From positions 1-7,008 of the forward strand of contig CAZHMM010000181.1 of assembly GCA_964533585.1 (NCBI GenBank): a stretch of 7,008 nucleotides of DNA, in the 5' to 3' direction. Source of the stretch: Elioraea sp964533585. Lineage in GTDB: Bacteria; Pseudomonadota; Alphaproteobacteria; Acetobacterales; Acetobacteraceae. The translations under genes and the position numbers were made by a program. The notes below the pieces were generated by a model. It had not been told where the DNA came from, did not search any database, and saw only the letters and a program-made list of their open reading frames with translations. Shown here piece after piece: positions 1-6,947 of the stretch (position 1 is the first letter of the stretch; each line of letters opens with the position of its first letter).

Positions 1-741
1 CTGCGCGCCAATTTCCGCTCCACCGAGAAGCTGGTGCTGCCGCAGAACTGCTTCGTGGTGAACACCGGCCGGCAGATGGTGCTGTTCGACACCGGCGTCG
101 GCTACACGCGCCCGTTCGGCCCGCACACCGGCATGCTGCTCGCCAATCTGCGCGCGGCCGGGATCATGCCCGAGCAGATCGACGCGGTGGTGTGCAGCCA
201 CGCGCATATCGACCATGTCTGGGGCATCATCGGCGGCGACGGCAAGCCGAACTTCCCCAACGCACAGGTGTTCCTCAGCAAGGCCGATTTCGACTACTGG
301 ACCGACGAGGCGCGCAGCCGGGCGGATGGCTGGGTCGGCGAGTTCGCGCAGGGCGCGCGGCGCAATCTGCTGCCGGTGCGCGAGCGGCTCACCTTCGTCG
401 AGGACGGCAAGGAGGTGGTGCCGGGCGTGACGGCGGTCTCCGCGCCGGGCCACACGGTCGGTCATACGGCCTTTGCCATCCAGTCCGGCAACGCGAAGGC
501 GATGTTCATCGGCGACCTCGCGCATCACGAGGTCATCATGCTGCGCCGGCCGCAGATCGAGTTCGCCTTCGATACCGATCCGAGGCAGTCGGCGCAGAGC
601 CGCCTGCGCCTTCTGCGCATGCTGGCGCAGGAGCGGATCGGCGTGCTGTCGTACCACTTCGCCTTCCCCGGCTTGGGCTACGTGGCGGCCGAGGGCGAGG
701 GATTCGGCTGGTATTCGCTGCCCTGGGGCGTGAACCTCTGA
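1..741 (+). CDS. MBL-fold metallo-hydrolase, 5'-truncated by the window edge
   Basis: The frame is open from base 1 and stops with TGA at 739-741, leaving 246 residues; the start lies upstream of the window. An internal GTG at 34 could be called as a start, but the preceding residues continue in frame, so it is not taken as one. The metallo-beta-lactamase signature is clear: HAHIDH (fragment residues 67-72), a second metal-binding His in APGHTVGHT (151), the bridging Asp in IGDLAHH (172) and a C-terminal His in SYHFAFPGLG (219). Together these give the usual two-metal hydrolase site. The GDLAHH and HFAFPGLG motifs recall the methyl parathion hydrolase/lactonase-like branch of the superfamily. 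That subgroup is my inference, and the substrate cannot be told (an ester, lactone or similar is possible). Any signal peptide would be in the missing N-terminus. The gene converges on the receptor gene at 800-1768. Confidence 0.9.
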   Translation: MRANFRSTEKLVLPQNCFVVNTGRQMVLFDTGVGYTRPFGPHTGMLLANLRAAGIMPEQIDAVVCSHAHIDHVWGIIGGDGKPNFPNAQVFLSKADFDYWTDEARSRADGWVGEFAQGARRNLLPVRERLTFVEDGKEVVPGVTAVSAPGHTVGHTAFAIQSGNAKAMFIGDLAHHEVIMLRRPQIEFAFDTDPRQSAQSRLRLLRMLAQERIGVLSYHFAFPGLGYVAAEGEGFGWYSLPWGVNL

Positions 742-751
742 CGTCCGGCGC

Positions 752-779
752 GGCCGGAGCGCGCCGCCGCGCTCCGGCC
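752..779. terminator. Perfect hairpin between convergent genes, probable bidirectional terminator
   Basis: Arms GGCCGGAGCGC (752-762) and GCGCTCCGGCC (769-779) are perfect 11-bp complements around a 6-base loop. The hairpin starts 10 bases after the stop of the MBL gene and ends 20 bases before the stop of the convergent receptor gene, so it could end transcripts from both sides. Neither side has a T-run, so it is not a textbook intrinsic terminator. In such GC-rich genomes T-poor hairpins at this position are common. Confidence 0.55.
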
Positions 780-799
780 CGTTGCGGTCAGCGGAGGCG

Positions 800-1768
800 T
801 CAGCGCCCCCAGGGACGCTGGCGGAACAGCTTGCGCACCGCCTGATCGGTATCGGCGATCATCGCGCGGTACTCGGCGCCGACCAGCAGCCTGAGCGGCA
901 GGGTCGCGCGCGCGGAGTCGCGCAGGAAGTCGGGGTCAGCAAAGGTCGCGCGGAACGCCTCCTCCAGCCGCCGCACGATGCCCTCGGCGATGCCCGGCGG
1001 GCCGACGATGCCGCGCGAGGAGCCGCCGGTGATGTCGAAGCCCTGCTCGCGGAAGGTCGGCACGTCGGCCGCCTCGCTCCAGCGCTCGCCCGCCGCCTGG
1101 CCGAGGCTGTGCACGCGGCCGTCGCGCATCGCCGCGAGGATCTCCGAGACGTTGCCGACCGCGACCTGGATGTGCCCGCCGAGCACGTTCGACAGCATCG
1201 GCGCGAAGCCCTGGAACGGCACGTGCACCATCGGCTCGACGCGCGCGAGGTCCTCGAGCCAGAGCATCAGGATGTGATCGTCCGAGCCGATGCCGGTGGT
1301 GCCGTAATGCAGCTCGCCCGGCTTGGCCTTCGCCGCCTCGATCAGATCCTTGAGCGAGCGGAACGGCGAGTCGCGGCCGACGAAGATCGTGTTCGGGTCG
1401 TAGACCACGTTGGCGAGGAAGGTGAAATCCATCGGCCGGTAGCGCACCTGCCGCTCGACCGGAAAGGAATTGAGCGCCGGCACCGCGACCGCGCCGAGCG
1501 TGTAGCCGTCCGGTGCCGCGTTGAAGGCTGCCTCGAAGCCGACCTGCCCGCCCGCGCCGGCGCGGTTGGCGACGACGAAGCGCGCGCCCGGCAGGTGCTT
1601 GGCGACGAAGGGCAGGGTCAGCCGCGTCATCACATCCACCCCGCCGCCCGGCGGATAGGGCACGATGACCTCGATCGGCTTCTCGCCCGGCCAGCCGCTC
1701 TGGGCGCGCAGCACGGCCGGGGCGGCAAGCAACGCGCTTGCGGCCGCAAGGCCGCGACGGGTGATCAT
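800..1768 (-). CDS. Bug/TctC-family tripartite tricarboxylate transporter substrate-binding protein
   Basis: This encodes a 322-residue exported receptor expected to bind a small carboxylate-type ligand in the periplasm. The leader MITRRGLAAASALLAAPAVL has a twin arginine followed by a hydrophobic stretch, with a likely cleavage after LRA or LRAQ (residues 20-23), suggesting Sec or Tat export. Family signatures follow in order: VPYPPGGGVDVMTR (36-49), the first ligand loop of Bug proteins; NRAGAGGQVG (68-77); and APDGYTLG (85-92). The length matches the family's usual ~320-330 residues. The frame extends upstream to 2428 but runs antisense-like through phaC. The start at 1768 is chosen because GGAGG (1775-1779) lies 6 bases upstream and the leader begins there. 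No TctA/TctB membrane subunits are in the window, so it is an orphan receptor here; such orphans are abundant in many proteobacteria. The ligand is unknown. Confidence 0.93.
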   Translation of the reverse strand: MITRRGLAAASALLAAPAVLRAQSGWPGEKPIEVIVPYPPGGGVDVMTRLTLPFVAKHLPGARFVVANRAGAGGQVGFEAAFNAAPDGYTLGAVAVPALNSFPVERQVRYRPMDFTFLANVVYDPNTIFVGRDSPFRSLKDLIEAAKAKPGELHYGTTGIGSDDHILMLWLEDLARVEPMVHVPFQGFAPMLSNVLGGHIQVAVGNVSEILAAMRDGRVHSLGQAAGERWSEAADVPTFREQGFDITGGSSRGIVGPPGIAEGIVRRLEEAFRATFADPDFLRDSARATLPLRLLVGAEYRAMIADTDQAVRKLFRQRPWGR

Positions 1769-1798
1769 GACGTTCCTCCGTGGGGTCTCAGCCGGCGG

Positions 1799-1827
1799 AG
1801 GATGCGGGCGGTCCGCGTGAGCGTCAA
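1799..1827 (-). promoter_or_regulatory. Possible sigma70-type promoter for the Bug/TctC gene
   Basis: On the minus strand TTGACG (1827-1822) is followed after exactly 17 bases by CATCCT (1804-1799). The -35 matches the consensus in 5 of 6 positions, while the -10 is weak (3 of 6). Transcription would begin near 1792 and leave a leader of about 25 bases containing the GGAGG ribosome binding site. The position, between a hairpin and the start codon, supports it. The weak -10 and high GC keep it tentative. Confidence 0.35.
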
Positions 1828-1833
1828 CGCGCG

Positions 1834-1869
1834 CTGGAGCCGTATCCGATCTGTCGGAAACGGCTCCAG
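1834..1869 (-). terminator. Strong intergenic hairpin between phaC and the Bug/TctC gene
   Basis: CTGGAGCCGT (1834-1843) pairs with ACGGCTCCAG (1860-1869). After one A-A mismatch, TCCGA (1845-1849) pairs with TCGGA (1854-1858) around a 4-base loop. This gives 15 paired bases in a nearly perfect stem. It stands downstream of phaC and just upstream of the putative promoter of the next gene, so it probably stops or buffers read-through. No T-run follows. It is also the first half of the repeated element at 1837-1931, so it may be a REP-like palindrome that serves as a terminator only incidentally. Confidence 0.45.
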
Positions 1870-1931
1870 GGCTCTGGTGCGCGCATCCGCGGCCGATCGG
1901 GTGAGTCCACCTGATCGGGCGCTGCGCTAGC
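1837..1931 (-). repeat. REP-like intergenic element, copy 1 (downstream of phaC)
   Basis: Copy 1 of a two-copy element, the other being at 3912-3988. Blocks shared with copy 2: GAGCCGTaTCCG...CGGCTCC (1837-1867), TGCGCGCATC (1878-1887), CACCTGATCGGG (1908-1919) and GCGCTAGC (1924-1931). Spacing between blocks is identical in both copies, except for 18 extra bases here between the second and third. Those extra bases supply CCGATCGGGTG (1893-1903), which pairs with CACCTGATCGG (1908-1918) across a 4-base loop, so this copy has two complete hairpins. The terminal GCGCTAGC contains the phaC stop codon (TAG, bases 1929-1927 on the minus strand). Counted by hand, 60 of 77 aligned columns match copy 2. 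Confidence 0.7.
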
Positions 1932-3741
1932 GCATCATCACGTAGCGCCCGGGCGCATCGGCGAGCGGCGGATGGTCCGCGCCGCCCGGGGCGCGCGCCG
2001 GCACCATGCGGCCGTCCCGCGCGGCGAGCCACGCCGTCCAGGCCGGCCACCAGGAGCCCGCGCGCCGCTCGGCGGCCGCGAGCCACGCATCGGGATCGAG
2101 ATGCGGCTCGCCCGGATGATGCGTGCGGATGCGATAGCGCCGGCGCGGATGGCCGATCGGCGAGACGATCCCGGCATTGTGCCCGCCGTTGGTGAGCAGG
2201 AACGTCACCTCGCCCTCGGTCAGGTGGTGGATCGCGAACACGCTGCGCCACGGGGCGACATGATCCGTCTCGGTGCCGACGGCGAAGATCGGCGGGCGGA
2301 TGTCGTTGGGCGAGACCGGCCGGTCGCCGACGAGCCAGCGTCCGGCGGCGAAGTCGTTGTCGAGGAACAGGTGGCGCAGGTAGTCGCCATGCATGCGCGC
2401 CGGCATGCGCGTGGTGTCTGCGTTCCACGCCATCAGGTCGGTCATCTTCGCGCGCTCGCCGAGCAGGTACTCGCGCACCAGCCGCGACCAGATCAGGTCG
2501 TTCGAGCGCAAGAGCTGGAACGCGCCGGCCATCTGGCGCGCCTCCAGCGTGCCCTTCACCGCCATCATGTCCTCGAGCAGCGCGACCTCGCTCTCGTCGA
2601 TGAACAGCGCGAGCTCGCCCGGCATCGAGAAGTCGGTCTGCGCGGCGAGCAGGGTCAGCGAGGCGAGCCGGTCATCGCGGTCGCGCCCCATCGCCGCGGC
2701 GGCGATCGCGAGCAGCGTGCCGCCGAGGCAGTAGCCGAGCGCGTGGATGCGCTCGCCGCAGATCGCGCCGATCGCATCGAGCGCCGCCATCACGCCGAGA
2801 CGGCGGTACTCCTCCATCGTCAGGTCGCGGTCCTCGGGCCCAGGATTGCGCCAGGAGATGCAGAACACGGTGAAGCCCTGATCGACCAGATGCCTGACCA
2901 GGGAGTTCTCCGGACTCAGGTCGAGGATGTAATATTTCATGATCCAGGCGGGCACGATCAGCACCGGCTCGGCGCGCACCGAATCCGTGCTGGGCGCGTA
3001 CTGGATCAGCTCGATCAGCCGGTTGCGCAGCACCACCTTGCCGGGCGTGCAGGCGACGGTCTCGCCGACCCGGAAGGCCTCCGCCCCGACCGGCGGCATC
3101 CCCGCGAGCGCGCGCGAGGCGTCCTCGACCGCATGCTGCCAGCCGCGCAGCAGGTTGAGCCCGCCCTCCTCCGCCGTCCGGCGCAGCACCTCCGGATTGG
3201 TCGGCAGCCAGTTCGCCGGCGAGACGATGTCGAGCAGCTGGCGGGCGACGAAGTTCACCACGTGCTCGTGATGCGCCGAGACCCCGCGCACCCCCGTGGT
3301 GGCGACGTGCCACCATTGCTGGGTCAGCAGGAAGGACTGCGCAAGCAGGCTGAACGGCGGCTGGCGCCAGGCCGGATCGTCGAACCGGCGGTCCTGCGGC
3401 AGCGGCTCGATGCAGGTGGCGTCGGCCTCGCCGATCGCGCAGCGCGCGGCGTAGTCGGCGAGGCGGGCGAGCTTGGTCGCGACCTTGGTCGCCAGCATCG
3501 CCTGCCGGCCGGGCAGCACCGCGAGATGCACCGCCCAGTCGGCGAAGGCGAGCGCGAGCGCCGCCGGCGAGATGCCGGCCGTCAGCCGCGCGCCCTGGCC
3601 ACGCAGCACCCGGTCGAACGAATCGCCGAGCCGCTCCATCGCCGCCCCGAGCGTCTCGGGCGGCAAGGCGGTGGCCTCCGACAGGGCATCCGTCTGCGGC
3701 GAGCCGGCTGGCCGCACCGAGGGAAGGGTGAGCGCCGTCAT
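1927..3741 (-). CDS. phaC: Poly(3-hydroxyalkanoate) synthase, class I type
   Basis: PhaC polymerises (R)-3-hydroxyacyl-CoA, typically 3-hydroxybutyryl-CoA, into storage polyester at the surface of cytoplasmic granules, releasing CoA. The 604-residue product fits single-subunit class I enzymes. An N-terminal PhaC_N-type region (about 85-255) precedes an alpha/beta-hydrolase domain. The lipase-like box GYCLGG carries the nucleophile Cys338. Asp493 (GTETDHVAPW) and His521 (NGGHNAG) complete the triad; the 28-residue Asp-His spacing equals that of Cupriavidus PhaC (D480/H508). The conserved NDLIW Trp is at 418, and the C-terminal RRAGSWWPAWTAWL segment is typical of alphaproteobacterial PhaC. In-frame ATGs at 3792 and 3777 exist, but 3741 is chosen because AAAGGAG (3749-3755) lies 7 bases upstream. 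No phaA, phaB, phaP, phaR or phaZ is visible, so precursor supply and granule proteins must be encoded elsewhere. Its stop codon lies in a repeated intergenic element. Confidence 0.96.
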   Translation of the reverse strand: MTALTLPSVRPAGSPQTDALSEATALPPETLGAAMERLGDSFDRVLRGQGARLTAGISPAALALAFADWAVHLAVLPGRQAMLATKVATKLARLADYAARCAIGEADATCIEPLPQDRRFDDPAWRQPPFSLLAQSFLLTQQWWHVATTGVRGVSAHHEHVVNFVARQLLDIVSPANWLPTNPEVLRRTAEEGGLNLLRGWQHAVEDASRALAGMPPVGAEAFRVGETVACTPGKVVLRNRLIELIQYAPSTDSVRAEPVLIVPAWIMKYYILDLSPENSLVRHLVDQGFTVFCISWRNPGPEDRDLTMEEYRRLGVMAALDAIGAICGERIHALGYCLGGTLLAIAAAAMGRDRDDRLASLTLLAAQTDFSMPGELALFIDESEVALLEDMMAVKGTLEARQMAGAFQLLRSNDLIWSRLVREYLLGERAKMTDLMAWNADTTRMPARMHGDYLRHLFLDNDFAAGRWLVGDRPVSPNDIRPPIFAVGTETDHVAPWRSVFAIHHLTEGEVTFLLTNGGHNAGIVSPIGHPRRRYRIRTHHPGEPHLDPDAWLAAAERRAGSWWPAWTAWLAARDGRMVPARAPGGADHPPLADAPGRYVMMR

Positions 3742-3911
3742 GCGCTGTCTCCTTTGCGTCACTGCGGGCGGCACCATGGCACGCCGAGCCACCCGCGGCG
3801 TTGATCCAACTCAGCGGCGCCTCCGTTCTCGGGCCGCTGGTCCGGATCCTCGGCAGCCTGCTGATCGGCTCGGTTCGCTGCCGATGCAGGGAACGTCACG
3901 GCAGGACTCGC
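3742..3911. other. phaC upstream region
   Basis: This non-coding stretch holds the phaC ribosome binding site (AAAGGAG, 3749-3755). It also holds an inverted repeat TCGGCAGC (3850-3857) / GCTGCCGA (3877-3884) with a 19-base loop, which could be an operator or a weak stem, and the weak TTGAT-type site at 3801-3814. No convincing sigma70 promoter was found by eye. Short in-frame extension of phaC to 3792 is possible but has no good ribosome binding site. Confidence 0.4.
3801..3814. promoter_or_regulatory. Weak FNR/FixK-like site upstream of phaC
   Basis: TTGATCCAACTCAG has a perfect TTGAT half-site and 3 of 5 matches in the second half of the FNR/FixK-type consensus TTGAT-N4-ATCAA. It lies 60-73 bases upstream of the phaC start codon, a position where an oxygen- or redox-responsive Crp/Fnr regulator could act. 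No clear -35/-10 pair was found beside it. A chance half-match in 242 bp is quite possible. Confidence 0.2.
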
Positions 3912-3988
3912 GAGCCGTTTCCGGCCCGTCTGAGCCGGCTCCGGGGCCTCCTTGCGCGCATCTTCACCTGATCGGGATCCGCGCTAGC
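3912..3988 (-). repeat. REP-like intergenic element, copy 2 (downstream of the hybrid kinase)
   Basis: Copy 2 of the element at 1837-1931. It contains GAGCCGTTTCCG...CGGCTCC (3912-3942), TGCGCGCATC (3953-3962), CACCTGATCGGG (3965-3976) and GCGCTAGC (3981-3988). The first two blocks are 41 bases apart and the last two 16 bases apart, exactly as in copy 1. The 18 bases that complete the second hairpin in copy 1 are absent, so CACCTGATCGGG is unpaired here. The first palindrome keeps its GAGCCG/CGGCTC arms (3912-3917 and 3936-3941) but has a degenerate centre. GCGCTAGC contains the kinase stop codon (TAG, 3986-3984 on the minus strand). Both copies have the same orientation relative to the gene they follow. 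Confidence 0.7.
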
Positions 3989-6929
3989 CGGCGGCGACCT
4001 GCTCCGCGCTGGCCGCAAGCGCCGCGCAGGCCGCCTCGGCCGCACCGCCGAGCCCGGTGGCGACCTGACTGGCCTCATCGAGGTTTCCGGCCGCCGTCGC
4101 GGCCTCGATCCGCGAGGCCAGCTCGGCCAGCGCCGCCAGCCCGTAATTCGCCGCACCGCCGCGCAACGCGTGCGCCTCGCGGCGGAGCCGCGCCGCATCC
4201 GCCGCCGCCGCCGCGTCGCCGATCGCCTCGGTCCGCGCGCGCACGTCCTCGATGCAGGTCCGGATCAGCGAGCCGAGTGTGTCGGCGCTGAGGCCGCGGC
4301 CGAGGCGCGCCAGATGCTCGGTGTCGAGCACCGGTGGTGGCGGCTTGCCGCGCGGGGCGGCGCTGGCCGTCTCCGCCGCCGCATCCTCCTCCGCGGGCAG
4401 ATGGCGCAGCAGCGCCTCGGCCAGGATCCGCCCCGTGACCGGCTTGGCGAGCACGCCGTTCATGCCGGCGGCGAGGAAGCGTTCGCGGTCGCCCGCCATC
4501 ACGTTGGCGGTCAGGGCGACGATCGGCACGGCGCCCGCCGGCGGCGGCAGGCGCCGGATCGCCGCCGTTGCCGCCATGCCGTCCATCTCCGGCATGAACA
4601 TGTCCATGAAGACGATGTCGTAGGGCCGCGCCCGGACCGCGTCGACCGCCTCGATCCCGTTCGCGACGACATCGACGTGGTGTCCGTCCTTGCGCAGCCA
4701 GGTCGCGGCGACGAGCTGGTTGGCGGGGCTGTCCTCCGCCAGCAGCACGCGCGCGCGCCGCGGGCGGCGTGCCGGCAGGACGGGCTCCGGCGCCGCCTCG
4801 GGGATGCGCTCGGCCGGCGCGAGCGGCAGGGTGAAGCGGAAGATCGATCCGCCGCCGACCCGATCCTCGATGCCGATCGTGCCGCCGAGCAGCTCGACGA
4901 GGCGGCGGCAGATCGCCAGCCCCAGCCCGGTGCCGCCGGTGCGCCGCGCATCGGGCGGCTCGAGCTGCGAGAAGGGCTGGAACAGCCGCCCCCGCTCCGC
5001 CTCGGGGATGCCGGGGCCGCGATCGGCGACCGCGAAGCGCAGCCGCGGCGCGAGCCCGACGCCGGGCGACGGCGCCGTCTCCGCCGAGACGAGGATGTCG
5101 CCGCCCTGGGAGAACTTGACGGCGTTCGAGATCAGGTTGAGCAGGATCTGCCGCAGCCGGCCGGCATCGCCACGCACATGGGGCGGCACCCCCTCGCCGA
5201 TCTCGAGCCGGATGGTCGCGCCATGCATCTGCGCCGAGGGGCGGAACAGGTCGACCGCCCCCGCCAGCAGCGGCGCGAGCGCGAAGTCGGTGGTTTCGAG
5301 CGCCAGCCGGCCGGCCTCGATCTTCGACAGGTCGAGGATGTCGTTGATGATCGCCAGCAGGTGTTCGGCGCTCTCGTGCGCGGTCGCGACGTAGCGGCGC
5401 TGCTCCTCGTCGAGCTCGGTCTCGCCGAGCAGGCCGAGCGTGCCGATCACCGCGTTCATCGGCGTGCGGATCTCGTGGCTGACCACCGCGACGAAGCTCG
5501 ACTTGGCGGCCGAAGCGGCCTCGGCGAGCTCGCGGGCGCGGCGCATCTGCTCCTCGGCGCGCCGGCGCGGCGTGACGTCGGTGTAGATCGTGACGAACCC
5601 GCCGCCGGGCAGGCCGGTGCGCTTCAGCTCCATCACCCGCCCATCGGGCCGGGTGCGCTCATAGACGCCGAAGCGTCCCGAGCGCACCACGTCGAGCCGT
5701 CGGCGCACCTCGGTCTCGATGTCGACCGTGCCGAATTCGCCGCCCCGCGCCTGGGCGCGGATGATGCCTTCGTAGGGCGCGCCCTCGTAGAGCACCTCGT
5801 CCGGCAGGCCGAGCAGATCCTGCAGCCGGTCGTTCCAGGTGATCAGGCGGAAATTGGCGTCGAACACGGTGACGCCGTCGGAGAGATTGGCAAGCGTGGT
5901 CTCGAGCAGCGCCGATTTCTCGTCGGCCTGCCGCTTGGCGCGCGCGATCGCGCGATTGGCCGCCTCGAGCGCGAGCCGGTCGGCATCGAGCTCGGCCTCG
6001 CGGCGGACCCCTCTGCGGGCTTCGAGCATGAGCGCGGCGATCAGCGCCGCGAGCGCGACCGTGACGGCGAGGGCGCCGAGCAGGGTCCGCCCCAGGCTTG
6101 CCGCCGCGCTCTGCTCCATGGTCGCGCGGGCAACGCCGATCACCGCCGCCCCGGGCAGGTCCGGCAGATGGCGGAAGGCGATCAGGCCGGGCGTCTGCTC
6201 GGCTGCCTCGCCCGGCACGATGGTGCCGGCGGCGCTGCCCCGGAGGGCCGCCGCCAGGATCGGATCCGACAGCACCTGGCCGGGTGCGGGCAGCGCCTCG
6301 CCGGTGCGGGCCAGCACCACCGCATCGGTGCTGACCAGGGCCGCGACCGCGTCGGCGCCGACGGCGTCCAGCCACTCGCCGCGCACGAGCCCGGCCGGGT
6401 CGAGGAAGGCCACGACCACGCCGCCGAACCCGCCGCCTGGGCGGGTGATCCGCCGCGACAGCGTCAGCGCCGCCCGCCCGGAGCCCGGCTCGACGGCGGG
6501 CCGGCCGAGGATCGGCCGCGCCGGATCGAAGGCGAGGTTGCCCCGCAGGTAGTCCCGATCGTCGGCGAGGACGACGCCGCGCAGCGGACCGAGCGTGCTC
6601 GCCACCACCCGGCCGCCCGGGTCGATGACGGCGATCGAGCTCAGCGTCGGATCGATCGCGCCGATCCGGACGGCGACCCCGGTGAGCACGACGGCGTCGG
6701 CCTGGCCGGCGGCCTCGCGCACCAGCCGCACCAGCTCCGCGTCGACGGCGGTGAACACGCGGCGCAGATGGGCCTCGAGCGCCAGCGCCGCGACGCCGGC
6801 GCGCTCGGCCGTCTCGGCCCCGGACCGCGCGCGATCGCGGCCGATCTGGCCGATCACGGCGACCCAGAGCACGAGGGCCGCCAGCAGGCCCACGAGCGGA
6901 AGTCCCAGACGGCGATCGAAACGCATCAT
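3984..6929 (-). CDS. Membrane hybrid sensor histidine kinase (sensor-PAS-HisKA-HATPase-REC-HPt)
   Basis: A 981-residue phosphorelay kinase; residue numbers are from the ATG at 6929. TM1 is about 8-27 and TM2 about 281-303. They enclose a ~250-residue periplasmic sensor resembling a dCache domain (RDYLRGNLAF, then RPILGRPAV). A charged coiled-coil linker (304-345) leads to a PAS domain (about 344-455; SDGVTVFDANFRLITWN). HisKA carries phospho-His485 in SHEIRTPMN. The HATPase has the N box (Asn602), DRGPGIP (636-642) and GGTGLGL (665-671). The receiver has acidic residues Glu732/Asp733, phospho-acceptor Asp776, Thr807 and Lys829. A C-terminal HPt domain carries His920 (AHALRGGAANYG). All catalytic residues are present, so a full His-Asp-His relay is expected, ending on a separate response regulator that is not in the window. 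The signal is unknown. An in-frame TGA at 6959-6957 bounds the N-terminus. ATGs at 6947, 6929 and 6926 are possible, none with a good ribosome binding site; 6929 was preferred because it starts just before MRFDRR-TM1. Confidence 0.93.
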   Translation of the reverse strand: MMRFDRRLGLPLVGLLAALVLWVAVIGQIGRDRARSGAETAERAGVAALALEAHLRRVFTAVDAELVRLVREAAGQADAVVLTGVAVRIGAIDPTLSSIAVIDPGGRVVASTLGPLRGVVLADDRDYLRGNLAFDPARPILGRPAVEPGSGRAALTLSRRITRPGGGFGGVVVAFLDPAGLVRGEWLDAVGADAVAALVSTDAVVLARTGEALPAPGQVLSDPILAAALRGSAAGTIVPGEAAEQTPGLIAFRHLPDLPGAAVIGVARATMEQSAAASLGRTLLGALAVTVALAALIAALMLEARRGVRREAELDADRLALEAANRAIARAKRQADEKSALLETTLANLSDGVTVFDANFRLITWNDRLQDLLGLPDEVLYEGAPYEGIIRAQARGGEFGTVDIETEVRRRLDVVRSGRFGVYERTRPDGRVMELKRTGLPGGGFVTIYTDVTPRRRAEEQMRRARELAEAASAAKSSFVAVVSHEIRTPMNAVIGTLGLLGETELDEEQRRYVATAHESAEHLLAIINDILDLSKIEAGRLALETTDFALAPLLAGAVDLFRPSAQMHGATIRLEIGEGVPPHVRGDAGRLRQILLNLISNAVKFSQGGDILVSAETAPSPGVGLAPRLRFAVADRGPGIPEAERGRLFQPFSQLEPPDARRTGGTGLGLAICRRLVELLGGTIGIEDRVGGGSIFRFTLPLAPAERIPEAAPEPVLPARRPRRARVLLAEDSPANQLVAATWLRKDGHHVDVVANGIEAVDAVRARPYDIVFMDMFMPEMDGMAATAAIRRLPPPAGAVPIVALTANVMAGDRERFLAAGMNGVLAKPVTGRILAEALLRHLPAEEDAAAETASAAPRGKPPPPVLDTEHLARLGRGLSADTLGSLIRTCIEDVRARTEAIGDAAAAADAARLRREAHALRGGAANYGLAALAELASRIEAATAAGNLDEASQVATGLGGAAEAACAALAASAEQVAAG

Positions 6930-6947
6930 GACGCCGGCCGATCCCAT

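Noticed and set aside
192..845. Plus-strand frame overlapping the MBL hydrolase
   Set aside because: It is an Arg/Gly-rich shadow. The frame from base 1 carries the complete metal-binding motif set.
782..1930. Plus-strand open frame (382 codons) opposite the Bug/TctC gene
   Set aside because: Same artefact: an Arg/His/Asp-rich low-information product opposite a well-supported gene.
1769..2428. N-terminal extension of the Bug/TctC frame into phaC
   Set aside because: The extension lies out of frame within the phaC 3' region and has shadow-like composition. A strong ribosome binding site and a signal peptide mark the start at 1768.
1972..3804. Long plus-strand open frame (610 codons) opposite phaC
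   Set aside because: It is antisense to a complete phaC with an intact catalytic triad. The product is rich in Arg, Ala, His and Asp with no recognisable motif, typical of GC-rich shadow frames.
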